From an uncultured Caryophanales bacterium (GTDB taxonomy: Bacteria > Bacillota_I > Bacilli_A > RFN20 > CAG-449): a stretch of 52,879 nt of DNA. Location: NCBI GenBank assembly GCA_945873815.1, contig CAMCEE010000015.1:1-52879 (forward strand). Direction: 5' to 3'. Below the pieces are notes generated by a model. That model searched no databases and was not told the origin of the DNA. It saw only the letters and a program-made list of their open reading frames with translations. The translations under genes and the position numbers were made by a program. This document shows, one piece after another, positions 8,932-17,794 of this stretch. The first letter of the stretch is position 1, and each line of letters starts with the position of its first letter.

Positions 8932-10131
8932 ATGGCAAAAGTTATAGCAGTTAATGCAGGTTCTAGTTCTCTCAAATTTAAATTATTTGAGATGCCAGAA
9001 GAGAAAGTAATATGTTCAGGTATCGCTGATCGTATTGGACACGAAGATGCAATCTTCGCAATTAAACCAGCAAATGGTGAAAAGAATGAGACAATTTGTA
9101 ACATTCCGGATCACACAATCGCTGTTGAAATGCTTTTAGAAGCATTAGTTGATGAAGGAATTGTCGCTTCATTAAATGAAATTAAAGGTATAGGTCATCG
9201 TATTGTTCAAGGTGGAGCATATTTCTCACATTCTGAGGAACTTAACGATAGAACAGAAAAATTGATTGAAGAATTAATTCCATTAGCTCCATTACATAAT
9301 GCTGCTCACCTTATTGGATTCAGAGCTTTCAAAAAGGCATTACCTAATGTTAGACAAATTGCAGTATTTGATACAGCATTCCATCAAACAATGGAACCAC
9401 AAGATTATTTATATGCTTGTCCAATGGAATACTATGAGAAATACAAAGTTAGAAGATATGGCGCACATGGTACATCGCATATGTACTTAGCTCAATGTGC
9501 TCAATCATATTTAAAAAAGGGACAAAATAAAATCATCACATGTCACATTGGTTCCGGTGCTTCATTATGTGCAATTAAAGATTGTAAATGTGTTGCAACA
9601 TCAATGGGTTTAACACCTTTAGCAGGTATTATGATGGGAACAAGAACTGGTGATATTGATCCATCAGTTATGCCTTATTTAGTTAAGCAAACAGGTAAAT
9701 CCGCAGAAGAAATATATCAAGAATTTAATAAGAAATCTGGTTTATTAGGTATTTCAGGAATTTCAAATGATACACGCGATGTTGAAAAAGCTGCTCTTGA
9801 AGGTGATGAAAGAGCAAATCTAGCAATAAAATTATATGCTCGTAGAGTTGCAGACTATATCGGTCAATATTATGTACGTTTAGGTGGATGTGATTTAATC
9901 GTATTCTCTGCTGGAGTCGGAGAGAATTCTCCTTATTTTAGAAAAGCAATGATCGATGAAGTTAAAGAAGCTCTTCATATTGAATTAAATGATGAAGCAA
10001 ATAATACGATGGTTAGAGGAAAAGAAGGCATCATTTCTTCAAAAGATTCAGCAATTCCTGTTGTTGTTATTCCAACTGATGAAGAAGTTATGATTGCTCG
10101 TGATATCGTTTCAATTCTTAAACTCAAATAG
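8932..10131 (+). CDS. ackA: acetate kinase
   Basis: Converts acetyl phosphate and ADP to acetate and ATP, the energy-yielding end of fermentation. The sequence shows the N-terminal NAGSSSLKFKLFE, the substrate-site FDTAFHQTM and RRYGAHGTSH blocks, the nucleotide-binding HIGSGASLCAI stretch and GVGENSP near the C terminus. The 399 residues match the family. TGGAGG is well placed for the ATG. No phosphotransacetylase gene is adjacent. The last 21 bases overlap the end of the convergent murC gene. Confidence 0.97.
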   Translation: MAKVIAVNAGSSSLKFKLFEMPEEKVICSGIADRIGHEDAIFAIKPANGEKNETICNIPDHTIAVEMLLEALVDEGIVASLNEIKGIGHRIVQGGAYFSHSEELNDRTEKLIEELIPLAPLHNAAHLIGFRAFKKALPNVRQIAVFDTAFHQTMEPQDYLYACPMEYYEKYKVRRYGAHGTSHMYLAQCAQSYLKKGQNKIITCHIGSGASLCAIKDCKCVATSMGLTPLAGIMMGTRTGDIDPSVMPYLVKQTGKSAEEIYQEFNKKSGLLGISGISNDTRDVEKAALEGDERANLAIKLYARRVADYIGQYYVRLGGCDLIVFSAGVGENSPYFRKAMIDEVKEALHIELNDEANNTMVRGKEGIISSKDSAIPVVVIPTDEEVMIARDIVSILKLK

Positions 10132-11406
10132 TTTTAAATAATTAGTTAAATACTCTCTTTCTTTATTCAGTATCTTACTTGACATTAAAGAAATTGAGTA
10201 TTTTTTTGTTGGTAAGATTATTTCTTTTAATTCACTAATATTTTCAATATACTTTATTTTTTCACTGCATAATATCATTGAATCTTCTTTTATATTATTT
10301 TCCATAATTGCAAGTGGTAAAACATAAGCTTTATCAAAAAGTGATAGAGCTTCTATTATCTCTTTTCTAAAATATGTAATACGAGATAATCTATCTCCTT
10401 TAAATATTGCAATTTTTATATGTTTTTGATGCTTTTCCTTGCATATTTCATAATTATTGATGATTTGTGATGGATGATGAGCGTAGTCAAGATTAATAAA
10501 GTTTCCTTCTATTTCTTCTTCATTAAATCTTTGAACCGATGGAACGAATTTGTTCATATTAATCTGAACATCATTAAGAGGGATATTATGTTCATTCATA
10601 AATGCGATAGCCGAAACGAAGAGTTCAACAAAATGGTCTCCTAAATTCATTATAATAAATTCGCCTATTTTCACCGTTTCGTGCCATACGTCAATTGTAA
10701 TTGAATTCATTTTTCTTTCTTTGATTGTAGCATAATAATCTGCTTCATTATTCAATCCAAATGTAACTATATTTTGATGTTTTATCTTATTTCTATATTG
10801 ATGATTGATATACACTTTATTTGCATTTTTAATGAAATGATTAAAACTTGATATATACTCTATTTCACTCTTAAAATAATCGACATGATCATATTCAATG
10901 TTTGTAATAAGTACTTCCTTTGGATTATAAGTCCAAAAATGATTCTTATATTCACATGATTCTAAAAAGAAGAACTGATCATATTCTTTTTTTCTTCCTT
11001 TTCCATCTCCAGAAAGATATGAAGTATTTGGAACTATCTCTTTTAAAATATTAACAAGCGTAGTTTTTCCATGAGATCCACAGATAGATACTAATTTATT
11101 ATCATCAATATAGAAATCTAAAAATTCATTGTACTCAAACCACATCATGTGATTATCATCCAACTCTTTTAATAAATCTTTATTCATAAAGGAATGACCA
11201 ATAATAACTACATCACTTTTTAAATATTCTTTACTATTTTCTCCATCAATCACTACTCCCCTTTTTCTTAGATTAGAACTATAAAGATCATCAAACTCCT
11301 TATCTAATCCTCTAACATTATATTCATCATCAAGGAGTAAATGAGCAAGACCAGCCATACCAGAGCCTCTAATTCCAATTAAATAAAATCTCAAAAAAAT
11401 CACCAC
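10111..11406 (-). CDS. murC: UDP-N-acetylmuramate--L-alanine ligase
   Basis: A Mur ligase that adds the first peptide residue to UDP-MurNAc in peptidoglycan synthesis. N-terminal dinucleotide-like fold (IGIRGSGMAGLAHLL), ATP loop GSHGKTT, central block ITNIEYDHVDYF, and DYAHHPSQI in the C-terminal domain. These are MurC rather than MurD/E/F signatures, and 431 residues fits. The start is a GTG. It aligns with an ATG in a duplicated copy of this 5' end (13360-13449), which supports it; a TTG four codons later with GGTGA upstream is an alternative. A terminator hairpin overlaps the 5' end. Expression may rely on read-through from the AbiE pair. Confidence 0.85.
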   Translation of the reverse strand: MVIFLRFYLIGIRGSGMAGLAHLLLDDEYNVRGLDKEFDDLYSSNLRKRGVVIDGENSKEYLKSDVVIIGHSFMNKDLLKELDDNHMMWFEYNEFLDFYIDDNKLVSICGSHGKTTLVNILKEIVPNTSYLSGDGKGRKKEYDQFFFLESCEYKNHFWTYNPKEVLITNIEYDHVDYFKSEIEYISSFNHFIKNANKVYINHQYRNKIKHQNIVTFGLNNEADYYATIKERKMNSITIDVWHETVKIGEFIIMNLGDHFVELFVSAIAFMNEHNIPLNDVQINMNKFVPSVQRFNEEEIEGNFINLDYAHHPSQIINNYEICKEKHQKHIKIAIFKGDRLSRITYFRKEIIEALSLFDKAYVLPLAIMENNIKEDSMILCSEKIKYIENISELKEIILPTKKYSISLMSSKILNKEREYLTNYLKLFEFKN

Positions 11407-11418
11407 TTAATTATATGC
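11357..11418 (-). repeat. 62-bp direct repeat, murC-proximal copy
   Basis: Covers the first ~17 codons of murC plus 12 bp upstream. It matches 13400-13461 at 56 of 62 positions in the same orientation. Similarity stops sharply on both sides, so the two copies bracket the 1.98-kb segment that carries the AbiE pair. Confidence 0.9.
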
Positions 11419-11428
11419 AAGTGGTGAT
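11393..11428 (-). terminator. intrinsic terminator overlapping the murC start
   Basis: On the minus strand, a perfect 10-bp stem (ATCACCACTT / AAGTGGTGAT, 10-nt loop) is followed by seven T residues. The distal arm and T tract contain the murC GTG start. The hairpin arises where the AbiE segment meets the murC repeat copy and is absent from the other copy. Confidence 0.7.
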
Positions 11429-11570
11429 GTTTATATTTGAAATTAAGTTTATTAATTTATCTAAATCTTTAATATTTTTTAATATCATGATTAGTTCTAA
11501 CAACAATTACTTTAGATGTATAATTGTTTCCATTAAAACCTGTGAACAAAATTTTATATATTTTATTCAT
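11411..11570 (-). pseudogene. small frameshifted ORF after abiEii
   Basis: An ATG at 11570 overlaps the end of the AbiEii gene (AAAGATGAATAA) and opens a 33-codon frame (MNKIYKILFTGFNGNN...) ending at 11469. Removing one A from an A6 run near 11475-11480 would extend it to 52 codons (ending ...NINITTCI) with a stop at 11411. I do not recognise the product. It is either the remnant of a third gene in the inserted segment or a small ORF with homopolymer frameshifting; chance is possible. Confidence 0.3.
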
Positions 11571-12537
11571 CTTTCTTATTTTGTAAAGATTGTTTCCATT
11601 TAATCATTGGATGATTTTTCACATTATTATCGACTAAATCACTTCCAAAAAGATTAATAGAAGAAATATTAGGGAAACTTTTTATAAAAGTCAATTCACT
11701 ATCAGTAATACTATATATAATTGTGTCTAAGAGAATATTAATATTATCCACTGCATTAGTTATATCAAACTTTTCATTTAATTTTAGTGTTGATGTTAAA
11801 TATTGAGGAACTGGTTTATCTATAAAAGCACACATTCTTTTTTTACACTCATTAAATAATGTTTTAATATCTACATTATCTTCAGAAGATAACAGGAAAT
11901 AGAAAATTACACTCTTTTTGAATACAATAAATTCTTCATCTAGTATAGTATTGTTTTTAATCATATTATAAACATCATAAATATCTCTAATAGTTGTTCT
12001 GTATATTAAAGCACAAGTTTTTGATGCAAATAAATCAATTTTATTTAATGATAAAACTTCTATATGATCTTTCGAAGGTAAAGTAATTGTTCTTTTCTTA
12101 CAATCAAACAAATGAATTCTATTCATATAATTTATTTCAACTTTTATCATATCTATAGCATTAAACATATTTGAATAATTAAAAACAAAAGAATCTAAAG
12201 CATGAGTCTTCTTTGTTTTATCACTACGATATTGCATTTTAGATTCTTGCATATAGTTTAATATTTTTGTTTCAATTATTCTTCTATCTATTATCATTTG
12301 TTCTTTATCAATAGAACCAACATAATCCAAGTCAATATCAACACTTAATCTTAAATAATCATAAAATGTTAAATTAATTGCAGTACCGCCTTTTAATACC
12401 AATTTATCTTTTAAATATATATCTGTATTGATAAATTCTAAAACATCAATTAATCTTAGTACTCTCTCAAGAGTTTGCTTTTGAACATTTAATTCTTGTG
12501 CCAGTATGATGATTTCTTTTTTTGTATATGAAAACAT
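11563..12537 (-). CDS. AbiEii/AbiGii-family nucleotidyltransferase toxin
   Basis: Toxin half of a type IV (AbiE) toxin-antitoxin/abortive-infection pair; the family carries a DNA polymerase beta-type nucleotidyltransferase fold, and characterised relatives modify tRNA or bind GTP. Visible motifs: LKGGTAINL (GG at residues 50-51), then SVDIDLD with the D67/D69 metal pair, and downstream KIDLFASKTCALIYRTTIRDIYD, the conserved Lys and RDxYD region. 324 residues is normal for the family. Start and stop overlap the antitoxin gene as TAATG, so translation is coupled. Ends in a Lys-rich tail. It lies between duplicated murC ends. Confidence 0.85.
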   Translation of the reverse strand: MFSYTKKEIIILAQELNVQKQTLERVLRLIDVLEFINTDIYLKDKLVLKGGTAINLTFYDYLRLSVDIDLDYVGSIDKEQMIIDRRIIETKILNYMQESKMQYRSDKTKKTHALDSFVFNYSNMFNAIDMIKVEINYMNRIHLFDCKKRTITLPSKDHIEVLSLNKIDLFASKTCALIYRTTIRDIYDVYNMIKNNTILDEEFIVFKKSVIFYFLLSSEDNVDIKTLFNECKKRMCAFIDKPVPQYLTSTLKLNEKFDITNAVDNINILLDTIIYSITDSELTFIKSFPNISSINLFGSDLVDNNVKNHPMIKWKQSLQNKKDE

Positions 12538-13265
12538 TAAAATACCTCCATATCCTTATAAACATACAAACGCCATTTTGCATTAAATATTAATACATCT
12601 TTCGCTTTTAAATTATAGTATCCAACTGTATTTCCACCTCTTTTATTGCATTCACTAAAAAATTCATCTTTTATATTAAGTGTTTCTTTAAATTTTTCTA
12701 GAACATAACCTACTTTTTTATATAATAATTTGTTATTTAAACTTTCTAAGTATTTCATTATTTTTATTTCATCAATTATATTAATATTATTTATGCACTC
12801 CAATAGTTCATAATATTCAAAATTAGCACTATCTTTAATACAATCCACAATAGCTCTTTCAATGCTACTAATCATTATGCCTGTTAATTTATTCACTTGA
12901 ATTAAATTATCACTTTTGTGATATTTATATAAAACATTATCAAAAACAAAATCACGTTTAAATGTATTTGTTGTGACATCTACAATATTATAAACTTGAT
13001 TATTTAATCCATAAAATTCGAAAACACTATGATGTGAAATAAAATCATTATCTCCATTCCCACATGCGATTTCATATTTATTTGCAGCAGGCGTATCATT
13101 AACTAGATCATTAATAACGAAATAATCTTTTTTTATTTTTGTTATATAACCTTTATCTATATATGATTTTAAAACATAATTAGCATTATGAATGTTTCCA
13201 CATACGCTTATTACATCTTTTCTATTAAACATTTTCAAACTTGATAATTCTTTTAAATACTTCAT
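12537..13265 (-). CDS. AbiEi-family antitoxin/transcriptional regulator
   Basis: The first gene of the pair; AbiEi antitoxins repress their own operon through an N-terminal winged helix. Here residues ~1-65 (MKYLKELSSLKMFNRKDVIS... to KIKKDYFVIND) look like that winged helix, followed by the larger AbiEi C-terminal region (DFISHHSVFEFYGL, SSIERAIVDCIK). I start at the ATG at 13265, preceded by TTGAGGT. The longer frame back to 13313 would begin with TTG inside the -35 box of the promoter, which makes it unlikely. Length from this start is 242 residues. Confidence 0.8.
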   Translation of the reverse strand: MKYLKELSSLKMFNRKDVISVCGNIHNANYVLKSYIDKGYITKIKKDYFVINDLVNDTPAANKYEIACGNGDNDFISHHSVFEFYGLNNQVYNIVDVTTNTFKRDFVFDNVLYKYHKSDNLIQVNKLTGIMISSIERAIVDCIKDSANFEYYELLECINNINIIDEIKIMKYLESLNNKLLYKKVGYVLEKFKETLNIKDEFFSECNKRGGNTVGYYNLKAKDVLIFNAKWRLYVYKDMEVF

Positions 13266-13283
13266 AAGTATAACCTCAATATT

Positions 13284-13313
13284 ATTATAATTCTTTTTTG
13301 AAAAATTAATCAA
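13284..13313 (-). promoter_or_regulatory. abiE operon promoter
   Basis: TTGATT, an 18-bp spacer and TATAAT on the minus strand, about 20 nt before the AbiEi start. Confidence 0.7.
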
Positions 13314-13329
13314 CTAAATTGTTTAATTT
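13303..13329. promoter_or_regulatory. 27-bp palindrome, candidate AbiEi operator
   Basis: AAATTAA-n-CAA-5 nt-TTG-n-TTAATTT: 10 of 11 paired positions are symmetric around a 5-bp centre. It overlaps the -35 box of the abiE promoter. AbiEi of Streptococcus agalactiae represses its operon by binding inverted repeats at the promoter, so this is the expected place for an operator. Confidence 0.5.
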
Positions 13330-13359
13330 TTTTGCTTGTTATTTAGTTTTATTTGTATA

Positions 13360-13449
13360 TTATGTTAATTTTTTTAAACTTTTTTCCGGATAAAATGCAA
13401 TACCAGAGCCTCGAATTCCAATTAAATAAAATCTTAAAGAAATCACCAT
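13360..13449 (-). pseudogene. duplicated murC 5' fragment
   Basis: A 29-codon frame reading MVISLRFYLIGIRGSG before it leaves the homology and stops. The first 18 codons match the start of murC (10111-11406) almost exactly, with an ATG where murC now has GTG. It is separated from the murC body by the AbiE segment, so it appears to be the old chromosomal start left behind, or one arm of a duplication. Confidence 0.75.
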
Positions 13450-13461
13450 TAAAATATATGC
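13400..13461 (-). repeat. 62-bp direct repeat, eno-proximal copy
   Basis: Second copy of 11357-11418, with six mismatches. It sits in the spacer between the AbiE promoter region and the divergent enolase gene. Confidence 0.9.
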
Positions 13462-13623
13462 GATTAAAGAAATATATAGTATTCTTACAAACAAAATCTA
13501 TACAAATATTTTTACAGGAAAGTAATGTATGATTTATTTCCTTAATGCAAAAAATAAAATATAGCGAATAGATTATTACAATATTCAACCATAGAGAAGA
13601 TTATATAGTGAAAGGAACAGGCA

Positions 13624-14922
13624 ATGACAATAGAAAAAATATACGCACGTGAGGTAATTGATTCAAGAGGAAATCCAACAATTGAAGTAGAAGTAACGCT
13701 TAAGGATGGAACCATAGGGAAAGCAATTGTTCCAAGTGGAGCATCAACAGGCAAAAATGAAGCTTTAGAACTAAGAGATAACGATAAAAATAGATATTTA
13801 GGAAAAGGAGTTCTTAAAGCAGTATATAACGTCAATAATATAATAGGTCCTGCCATCAGAGGAATGAATGTAGAAAACCAATTGGAAATTGATAATATGA
13901 TTATCGATTTAGATGGGACTTCTTTTAAAAAAAAATTAGGTGCAAATTCAACATTAGGAGTATCTCTTGCAGTTGCTCATGCTGCAGCAAATTATTTAAA
14001 AATGCCATTATATCGGTATTTAGGAGGAATAAACGCTCATATTCTTCCTTCACCATTAATGAACGTTATAAATGGAGGAGTTCATGCAGATTCATCGATT
14101 GATTTCCAAGAATACTTTATTATCCCTGTTGGATTTAATACATTTAAAGAAGCATTAAGAGGTGGTATTGAAACATTTCATCATCTAAAAATGATTCTAA
14201 AAGAAAAAGGGTATTCTACTAGTGTAGGAGATGAAGGTGGGTTTGCTCCAAGGTGTAGAAATGGTAATGAAGAGCCTTTAGAATTGATTATTGAAGCAAT
14301 AAAAAAAGCCGGTTATACGCCTGGAAAACACATATTTCTAGGTATCGATGTCGCCTCTAGTGAATTTTATAATGGTGATGGTACATACTCATTAAATAAA
14401 TCAAAACAAGGTGTAAAAACATCTTCTCAAATGATAGATTGGTATAAAGAAATGTGTAATAAATACCCTATAATAACTATAGAAGATGGAATAGGAGAAT
14501 CGGACTGGGAAGGTTGGAAGGAATTAACAAAAGAATTAGGCAATAAAATACAGTTAGTTGGAGATGATCTATTCGTAACAAACAAAGAATTCCTTAAAAA
14601 AGGAATAATGAAAGGAATTGCCAATTCCATATTAATTAAATATAATCAAATCGGAACTTTAAGTGAAACCTTAGAGACGATATCACTAGCAAAAACAAAT
14701 GGATATACTTGTATTATTTCACATCGATCAGGAGAAACTGAAGATACTACAATTGCTGATCTTTCTCTTGCAGTCAATTCATCTCAAATCAAAACCGGTT
14801 CTGCCTCAAGAACAGATAGAATTGCAAAATACAATCGCCTATTAAGAATCGAAGAGGAATTAGGTAAAAATGCTTTATTTATTGGTATTAGAGCGTTTAA
14901 AAAATACGAATTTGAAGAGTAA
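13624..14922 (+). CDS. eno: enolase
   Basis: Interconverts 2-phosphoglycerate and phosphoenolpyruvate in glycolysis. Motifs: N-terminal [27 protein letters not shown], the metal ligand stretch [24 protein letters not shown], catalytic [13 protein letters not shown], and the signature [15 protein letters not shown]. Full family length (432). GAAAGGA precedes the ATG. It may lie divergent to the original murC promoter. The other glycolytic mutase in the window, gpmI, is unlinked. Confidence 0.97.
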   Translation: MTIEKIYAREVIDSRGNPTIEVEVTLKDGTIGKAIVPSGASTGKNEALELRDNDKNRYLGKGVLKAVYNVNNIIGPAIRGMNVENQLEIDNMIIDLDGTSFKKKLGANSTLGVSLAVAHAAANYLKMPLYRYLGGINAHILPSPLMNVINGGVHADSSIDFQEYFIIPVGFNTFKEALRGGIETFHHLKMILKEKGYSTSVGDEGGFAPRCRNGNEEPLELIIEAIKKAGYTPGKHIFLGIDVASSEFYNGDGTYSLNKSKQGVKTSSQMIDWYKEMCNKYPIITIEDGIGESDWEGWKELTKELGNKIQLVGDDLFVTNKEFLKKGIMKGIANSILIKYNQIGTLSETLETISLAKTNGYTCIISHRSGETEDTTIADLSLAVNSSQIKTGSASRTDRIAKYNRLLRIEEELGKNALFIGIRAFKKYEFEE

Positions 14923-14930
14923 TAAATATA

Positions 14931-14955
14931 AAAAAAGCCTTAATCAGGCTTTTTA
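14931..14955. terminator. bidirectional terminator between eno and ytpR-like gene
   Basis: AAAAAAGCCT, loop TAATC, AGGCTTTTTA: an A-run and T-run flank a GC core, so it can stop both convergent genes. Confidence 0.8.
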
Positions 14956-15570
14956 ATTTAATTGTAAGGAAAAGAAATCTTCACCAACTTTTACTTTACC
15001 CTCTTCTAATTCTAATAAGTGATGTGGAGGATATTCGATATTTAATCCTAATTCCTTAGGTGAACAACACATTCCATACGATTCTTCACCAAGGAGATTT
15101 CCTTTAACAATCGTCGTTCCATCCATCATCATTGTTCCAATAGTAGCAACTACTACAAGCATATTCTCCTTAACATTTCGTGCACCACAAACTATATCAA
15201 GTATTTCACTTCCTATATCAACTTTTAATAGATGTAAATGGTCGCTTTCAGGATGTTCTTGAACGCTTAATATTCTACCTATTGTAAACCCCGTTTTTTC
15301 AACATAATCAATTTTACCAACATTAAATGAAGCAATCTTATCGTTAATTACATCAATTAATGTTTTCGATGGAAGAGTGATTCTTCCTTCTGCTTTAAAT
15401 TTAATTACTTCTGAAATGTTGAATATATTAATCCCAATCAATTCATTGTGTGAATATATTAAAGTGATATCATCATGATTCTCATAATGAGTCATTGGTA
15501 AATCATTATTAATAATTACTAATAATACATCTCCAATCAATTTACGATTATAGAAAAAGTTTGCCTTCAT
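14953..15570 (-). CDS. ytpR: YtpR-like protein with tRNA-binding domain
   Basis: Residues ~1-90 match the DUF4479-type N-terminal region of YtpR, and ~95-200 form an EMAP/Trbp111-type OB fold like that of PheT (TIGRILSVQEHPESDHLHLLKVD, IVCGARNV, SYGMCCSPKELGL). It probably binds tRNA or other RNA; the precise role is not known. AAAGGAGA gives a clear start. It follows trmB by 4 nt in the same operon. Confidence 0.85.
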   Translation of the reverse strand: MKANFFYNRKLIGDVLLVIINNDLPMTHYENHDDITLIYSHNELIGINIFNISEVIKFKAEGRITLPSKTLIDVINDKIASFNVGKIDYVEKTGFTIGRILSVQEHPESDHLHLLKVDIGSEILDIVCGARNVKENMLVVVATIGTMMMDGTTIVKGNLLGEESYGMCCSPKELGLNIEYPPHHLLELEEGKVKVGEDFFSLQLN

Positions 15571-15574
15571 AATC

Positions 15575-16213
15575 TTATTCTCCTTTTTTTGTTGCGATGA
15601 ATCTCTTTATAGGAGTACCGATTTCTCTAAATCTAGCTTCATACTCTGTTTTAGCATCATATTCATCGTTACCATCATAATCATATTCTATTACATCTAA
15701 TTTGAAATTAGATTCGTCAATATATTCAATTGAATCTTTAAATAGATCATCATTATCTGTCTTAAATATCAATTGCCCATCATCCTTCAATATTCTATCA
15801 TATTTTGCAAGCATAGTAGGATATGTAAGTCTTCTTTTATGATGACGTTTCTTTGGCCATGGATCAGAATGATTCAAAAACACTGTATTAACTGTTTTAT
15901 CCTTAATTTGATCAAGTAAATACGTGCCATCACAATTAATGAATAAAACATTATCTAATCTTTCATCTTGAATTTTTCTAACTGCATACGCAAGTGCCAT
16001 ACTTTGCATCTCTATCGCAAGAAATGCGATATCTGGATATTTTTTTGCCATTTGAATAATGAAATCACCCTTACCAGATCCAATTTCTATCACTAAATCA
16101 TCATGCGAAATAAAATCAGTAAAACTCTCTTTTTCAAAATCATTTCCTGATAATACTATATCAATATTTTGAGATAATACTTTATCTCCCCAAGGTCTCT
16201 TTTTTAATCTCAT
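15575..16213 (-). CDS. trmB: tRNA (guanine-N7-)-methyltransferase
   Basis: SAM-dependent methylation of G46 in the tRNA variable loop. SAM motif VIEIGSGKGDFIIQMAKKYP, and the TrmB signature DPWPKKRHHKRRL followed by TYPTML; C-terminal TEYEARF. 212 residues fits. The start codon overlaps the stop of the upstream dipeptidase gene (ATGA), so the two are translationally coupled. Confidence 0.95.
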   Translation of the reverse strand: MRLKKRPWGDKVLSQNIDIVLSGNDFEKESFTDFISHDDLVIEIGSGKGDFIIQMAKKYPDIAFLAIEMQSMALAYAVRKIQDERLDNVLFINCDGTYLLDQIKDKTVNTVFLNHSDPWPKKRHHKRRLTYPTMLAKYDRILKDDGQLIFKTDNDDLFKDSIEYIDESNFKLDVIEYDYDGNDEYDAKTEYEARFREIGTPIKRFIATKKGE

Positions 16214-17574
16214 TCGTCTAAATTTCCTAATTCATATATTGCACGTGCATAAATACTTTGTGATGTAATAAAATCGCTGATATGGATTTCTTCATCTGGT
16301 GAATGAATTTTATCATTACGATTAGGGAAAGCAGAACCAAATGCGATTGTATTCTTACTTTCTTTTGCATATGTTCCTCCACCAATTGTTTTTATTGGAG
16401 TATCGTAATCTCCTGTTTCTTCTTGATATGTTTTTAATAATGTTTGAATCATCTTTGATTTTGGATCAACTAATAATGGTTCTCCATATCCATTAAATTT
16501 AATCTCTCCTAACCCTAGTGAATTGAGTTTCTTTTCAACTTCTCTCGGATTACAGTTTTCAGGATGTCTAAAATCAACATATAAAGTCAATTCTTCTCCT
16601 TCATAATTCATTAATCCAACATTATAAGTTGTCGTATGAAGATACTCGCTTTCATAGAAACATCCTAAATTTTTTCCCGTGGTTTCCAAATATGAATCCG
16701 CAAGTTTATTTAGAAGCATATCTTTTTTATACCAAGCTAAGAATTTAAGTAAATGCAATCCAGCATTAACTCCACATTGAGGAATTGAGCCATGCGCAGT
16801 TTTACCATAAACAATCAATTCGTCATTTCCATCATTCTCCATTACTTTGAATTTAGTTCCGCAAAGCGAGAAGAAAATACTACATAATCTAGTTAGTTCA
16901 CCATCATGCTCCAATATTGCATGTGCTTCATCAATAACTGCATTTCTGACAAATCCACCACTAATCGATTTAACTCCTGGAATCTTATGATTTAGCTTAT
17001 GAACATATCCAGATATACCTTTTTCTCCATATATCAATGGGAAATCAGCGTCTGGAGTAAAACCATATTTTGGATAAGGTTTATGCATTACATTAAAATA
17101 ATGATCTAAACAAGCTCCACCTTTTTCTTCGTTTCCTCCAAAAACTAAAGATACTTTGTAACCTTTAATAAGATTATTATCCTTTAAAGCTTTAAGAGCA
17201 TAGAATGCGGCAATACCAGGCCCTTTATCATCGCTTGTTCCACGTCCATACATAATTTCATTTTCTATTTCCGCTCCAAATGGTTCATGTTTCCAAGTTC
17301 CAGAAACTGGAACAACATCAGCATGAGCGAATATTGAGATCAATTTTCCTTCACCGAAACTGATTTCAGTGCAATAATTATCGCATCTATCAACATTAAA
17401 ACCATTTTCCTCACCTAAACGTGCAATAAAATCTAAAGCATCATATACGCCTTTTCCAAATGGCATCTTATTAGTGATTGTACTATCATCATGTATTGAA
17501 TTTATTCTTACAAATTCTTGAAGAGTTTTAATTGATTCTTCACGGTAAGGTTTTAACATCATCTTAAAATCCAT
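16210..17574 (-). CDS. pepV: M20-family dipeptidase, PepV-like
   Basis: Zinc peptidase cleaving dipeptides and short N-terminally unsubstituted peptides. Visible: SIFAHADVVPVSG (first metal His and Asp), GRGTSDDKGPG (bridging Asp), GGNEEKGG (general-base/metal Glu pair), DADFP, and a C-terminal IHSPDEEIHI carrying the last metal His. Length 454 is close to PepV. GGAG lies upstream of the ATG. It heads the pepV-trmB-ytpR unit, with a promoter and an 18-bp palindrome upstream. Confidence 0.88.
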   Translation of the reverse strand: MDFKMMLKPYREESIKTLQEFVRINSIHDDSTITNKMPFGKGVYDALDFIARLGEENGFNVDRCDNYCTEISFGEGKLISIFAHADVVPVSGTWKHEPFGAEIENEIMYGRGTSDDKGPGIAAFYALKALKDNNLIKGYKVSLVFGGNEEKGGACLDHYFNVMHKPYPKYGFTPDADFPLIYGEKGISGYVHKLNHKIPGVKSISGGFVRNAVIDEAHAILEHDGELTRLCSIFFSLCGTKFKVMENDGNDELIVYGKTAHGSIPQCGVNAGLHLLKFLAWYKKDMLLNKLADSYLETTGKNLGCFYESEYLHTTTYNVGLMNYEGEELTLYVDFRHPENCNPREVEKKLNSLGLGEIKFNGYGEPLLVDPKSKMIQTLLKTYQEETGDYDTPIKTIGGGTYAKESKNTIAFGSAFPNRNDKIHSPDEEIHISDFITSQSIYARAIYELGNLDE

Positions 17575-17593
17575 ACTACTTTAACTCCTTCAT

Positions 17594-17611
17594 ATAAACT
17601 ATATAGTTTAT
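17594..17611. promoter_or_regulatory. 18-bp perfect palindrome, candidate operator
   Basis: ATAAACTATATAGTTTAT lies just after the predicted transcript start of the pepV-like operon and ahead of its ribosome site. The position suits a repressor site; no regulator is adjacent to name one. Confidence 0.35.
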
Positions 17612-17624
17612 CTTCGCCTTAAAT

Positions 17625-17654
17625 AGTATATCATATACGAAGTAATTTCCACAA
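17625..17654 (-). promoter_or_regulatory. promoter of the pepV-trmB-ytpR operon
   Basis: TTGTGG, an 18-bp spacer and TATACT on the minus strand, about 50 nt before the dipeptidase start. Confidence 0.5.
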
Positions 17655-17794
17655 AATACGTTATTTCTTACATTTTTTTGGATATATAAAGTCAAAAAAC
17701 ACTTATTCACTCAATTTATTTAAATATAAAAATGGTACAAACAATACAATTCTTAATCAATACCACTCCATAATTTTAAATCAGTTATTTTTCA

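Noticed and set aside
13542-13856. 104-codon minus-strand frame over the eno start
   Set aside because: Antisense to enolase with no start signal; eno is unambiguous.
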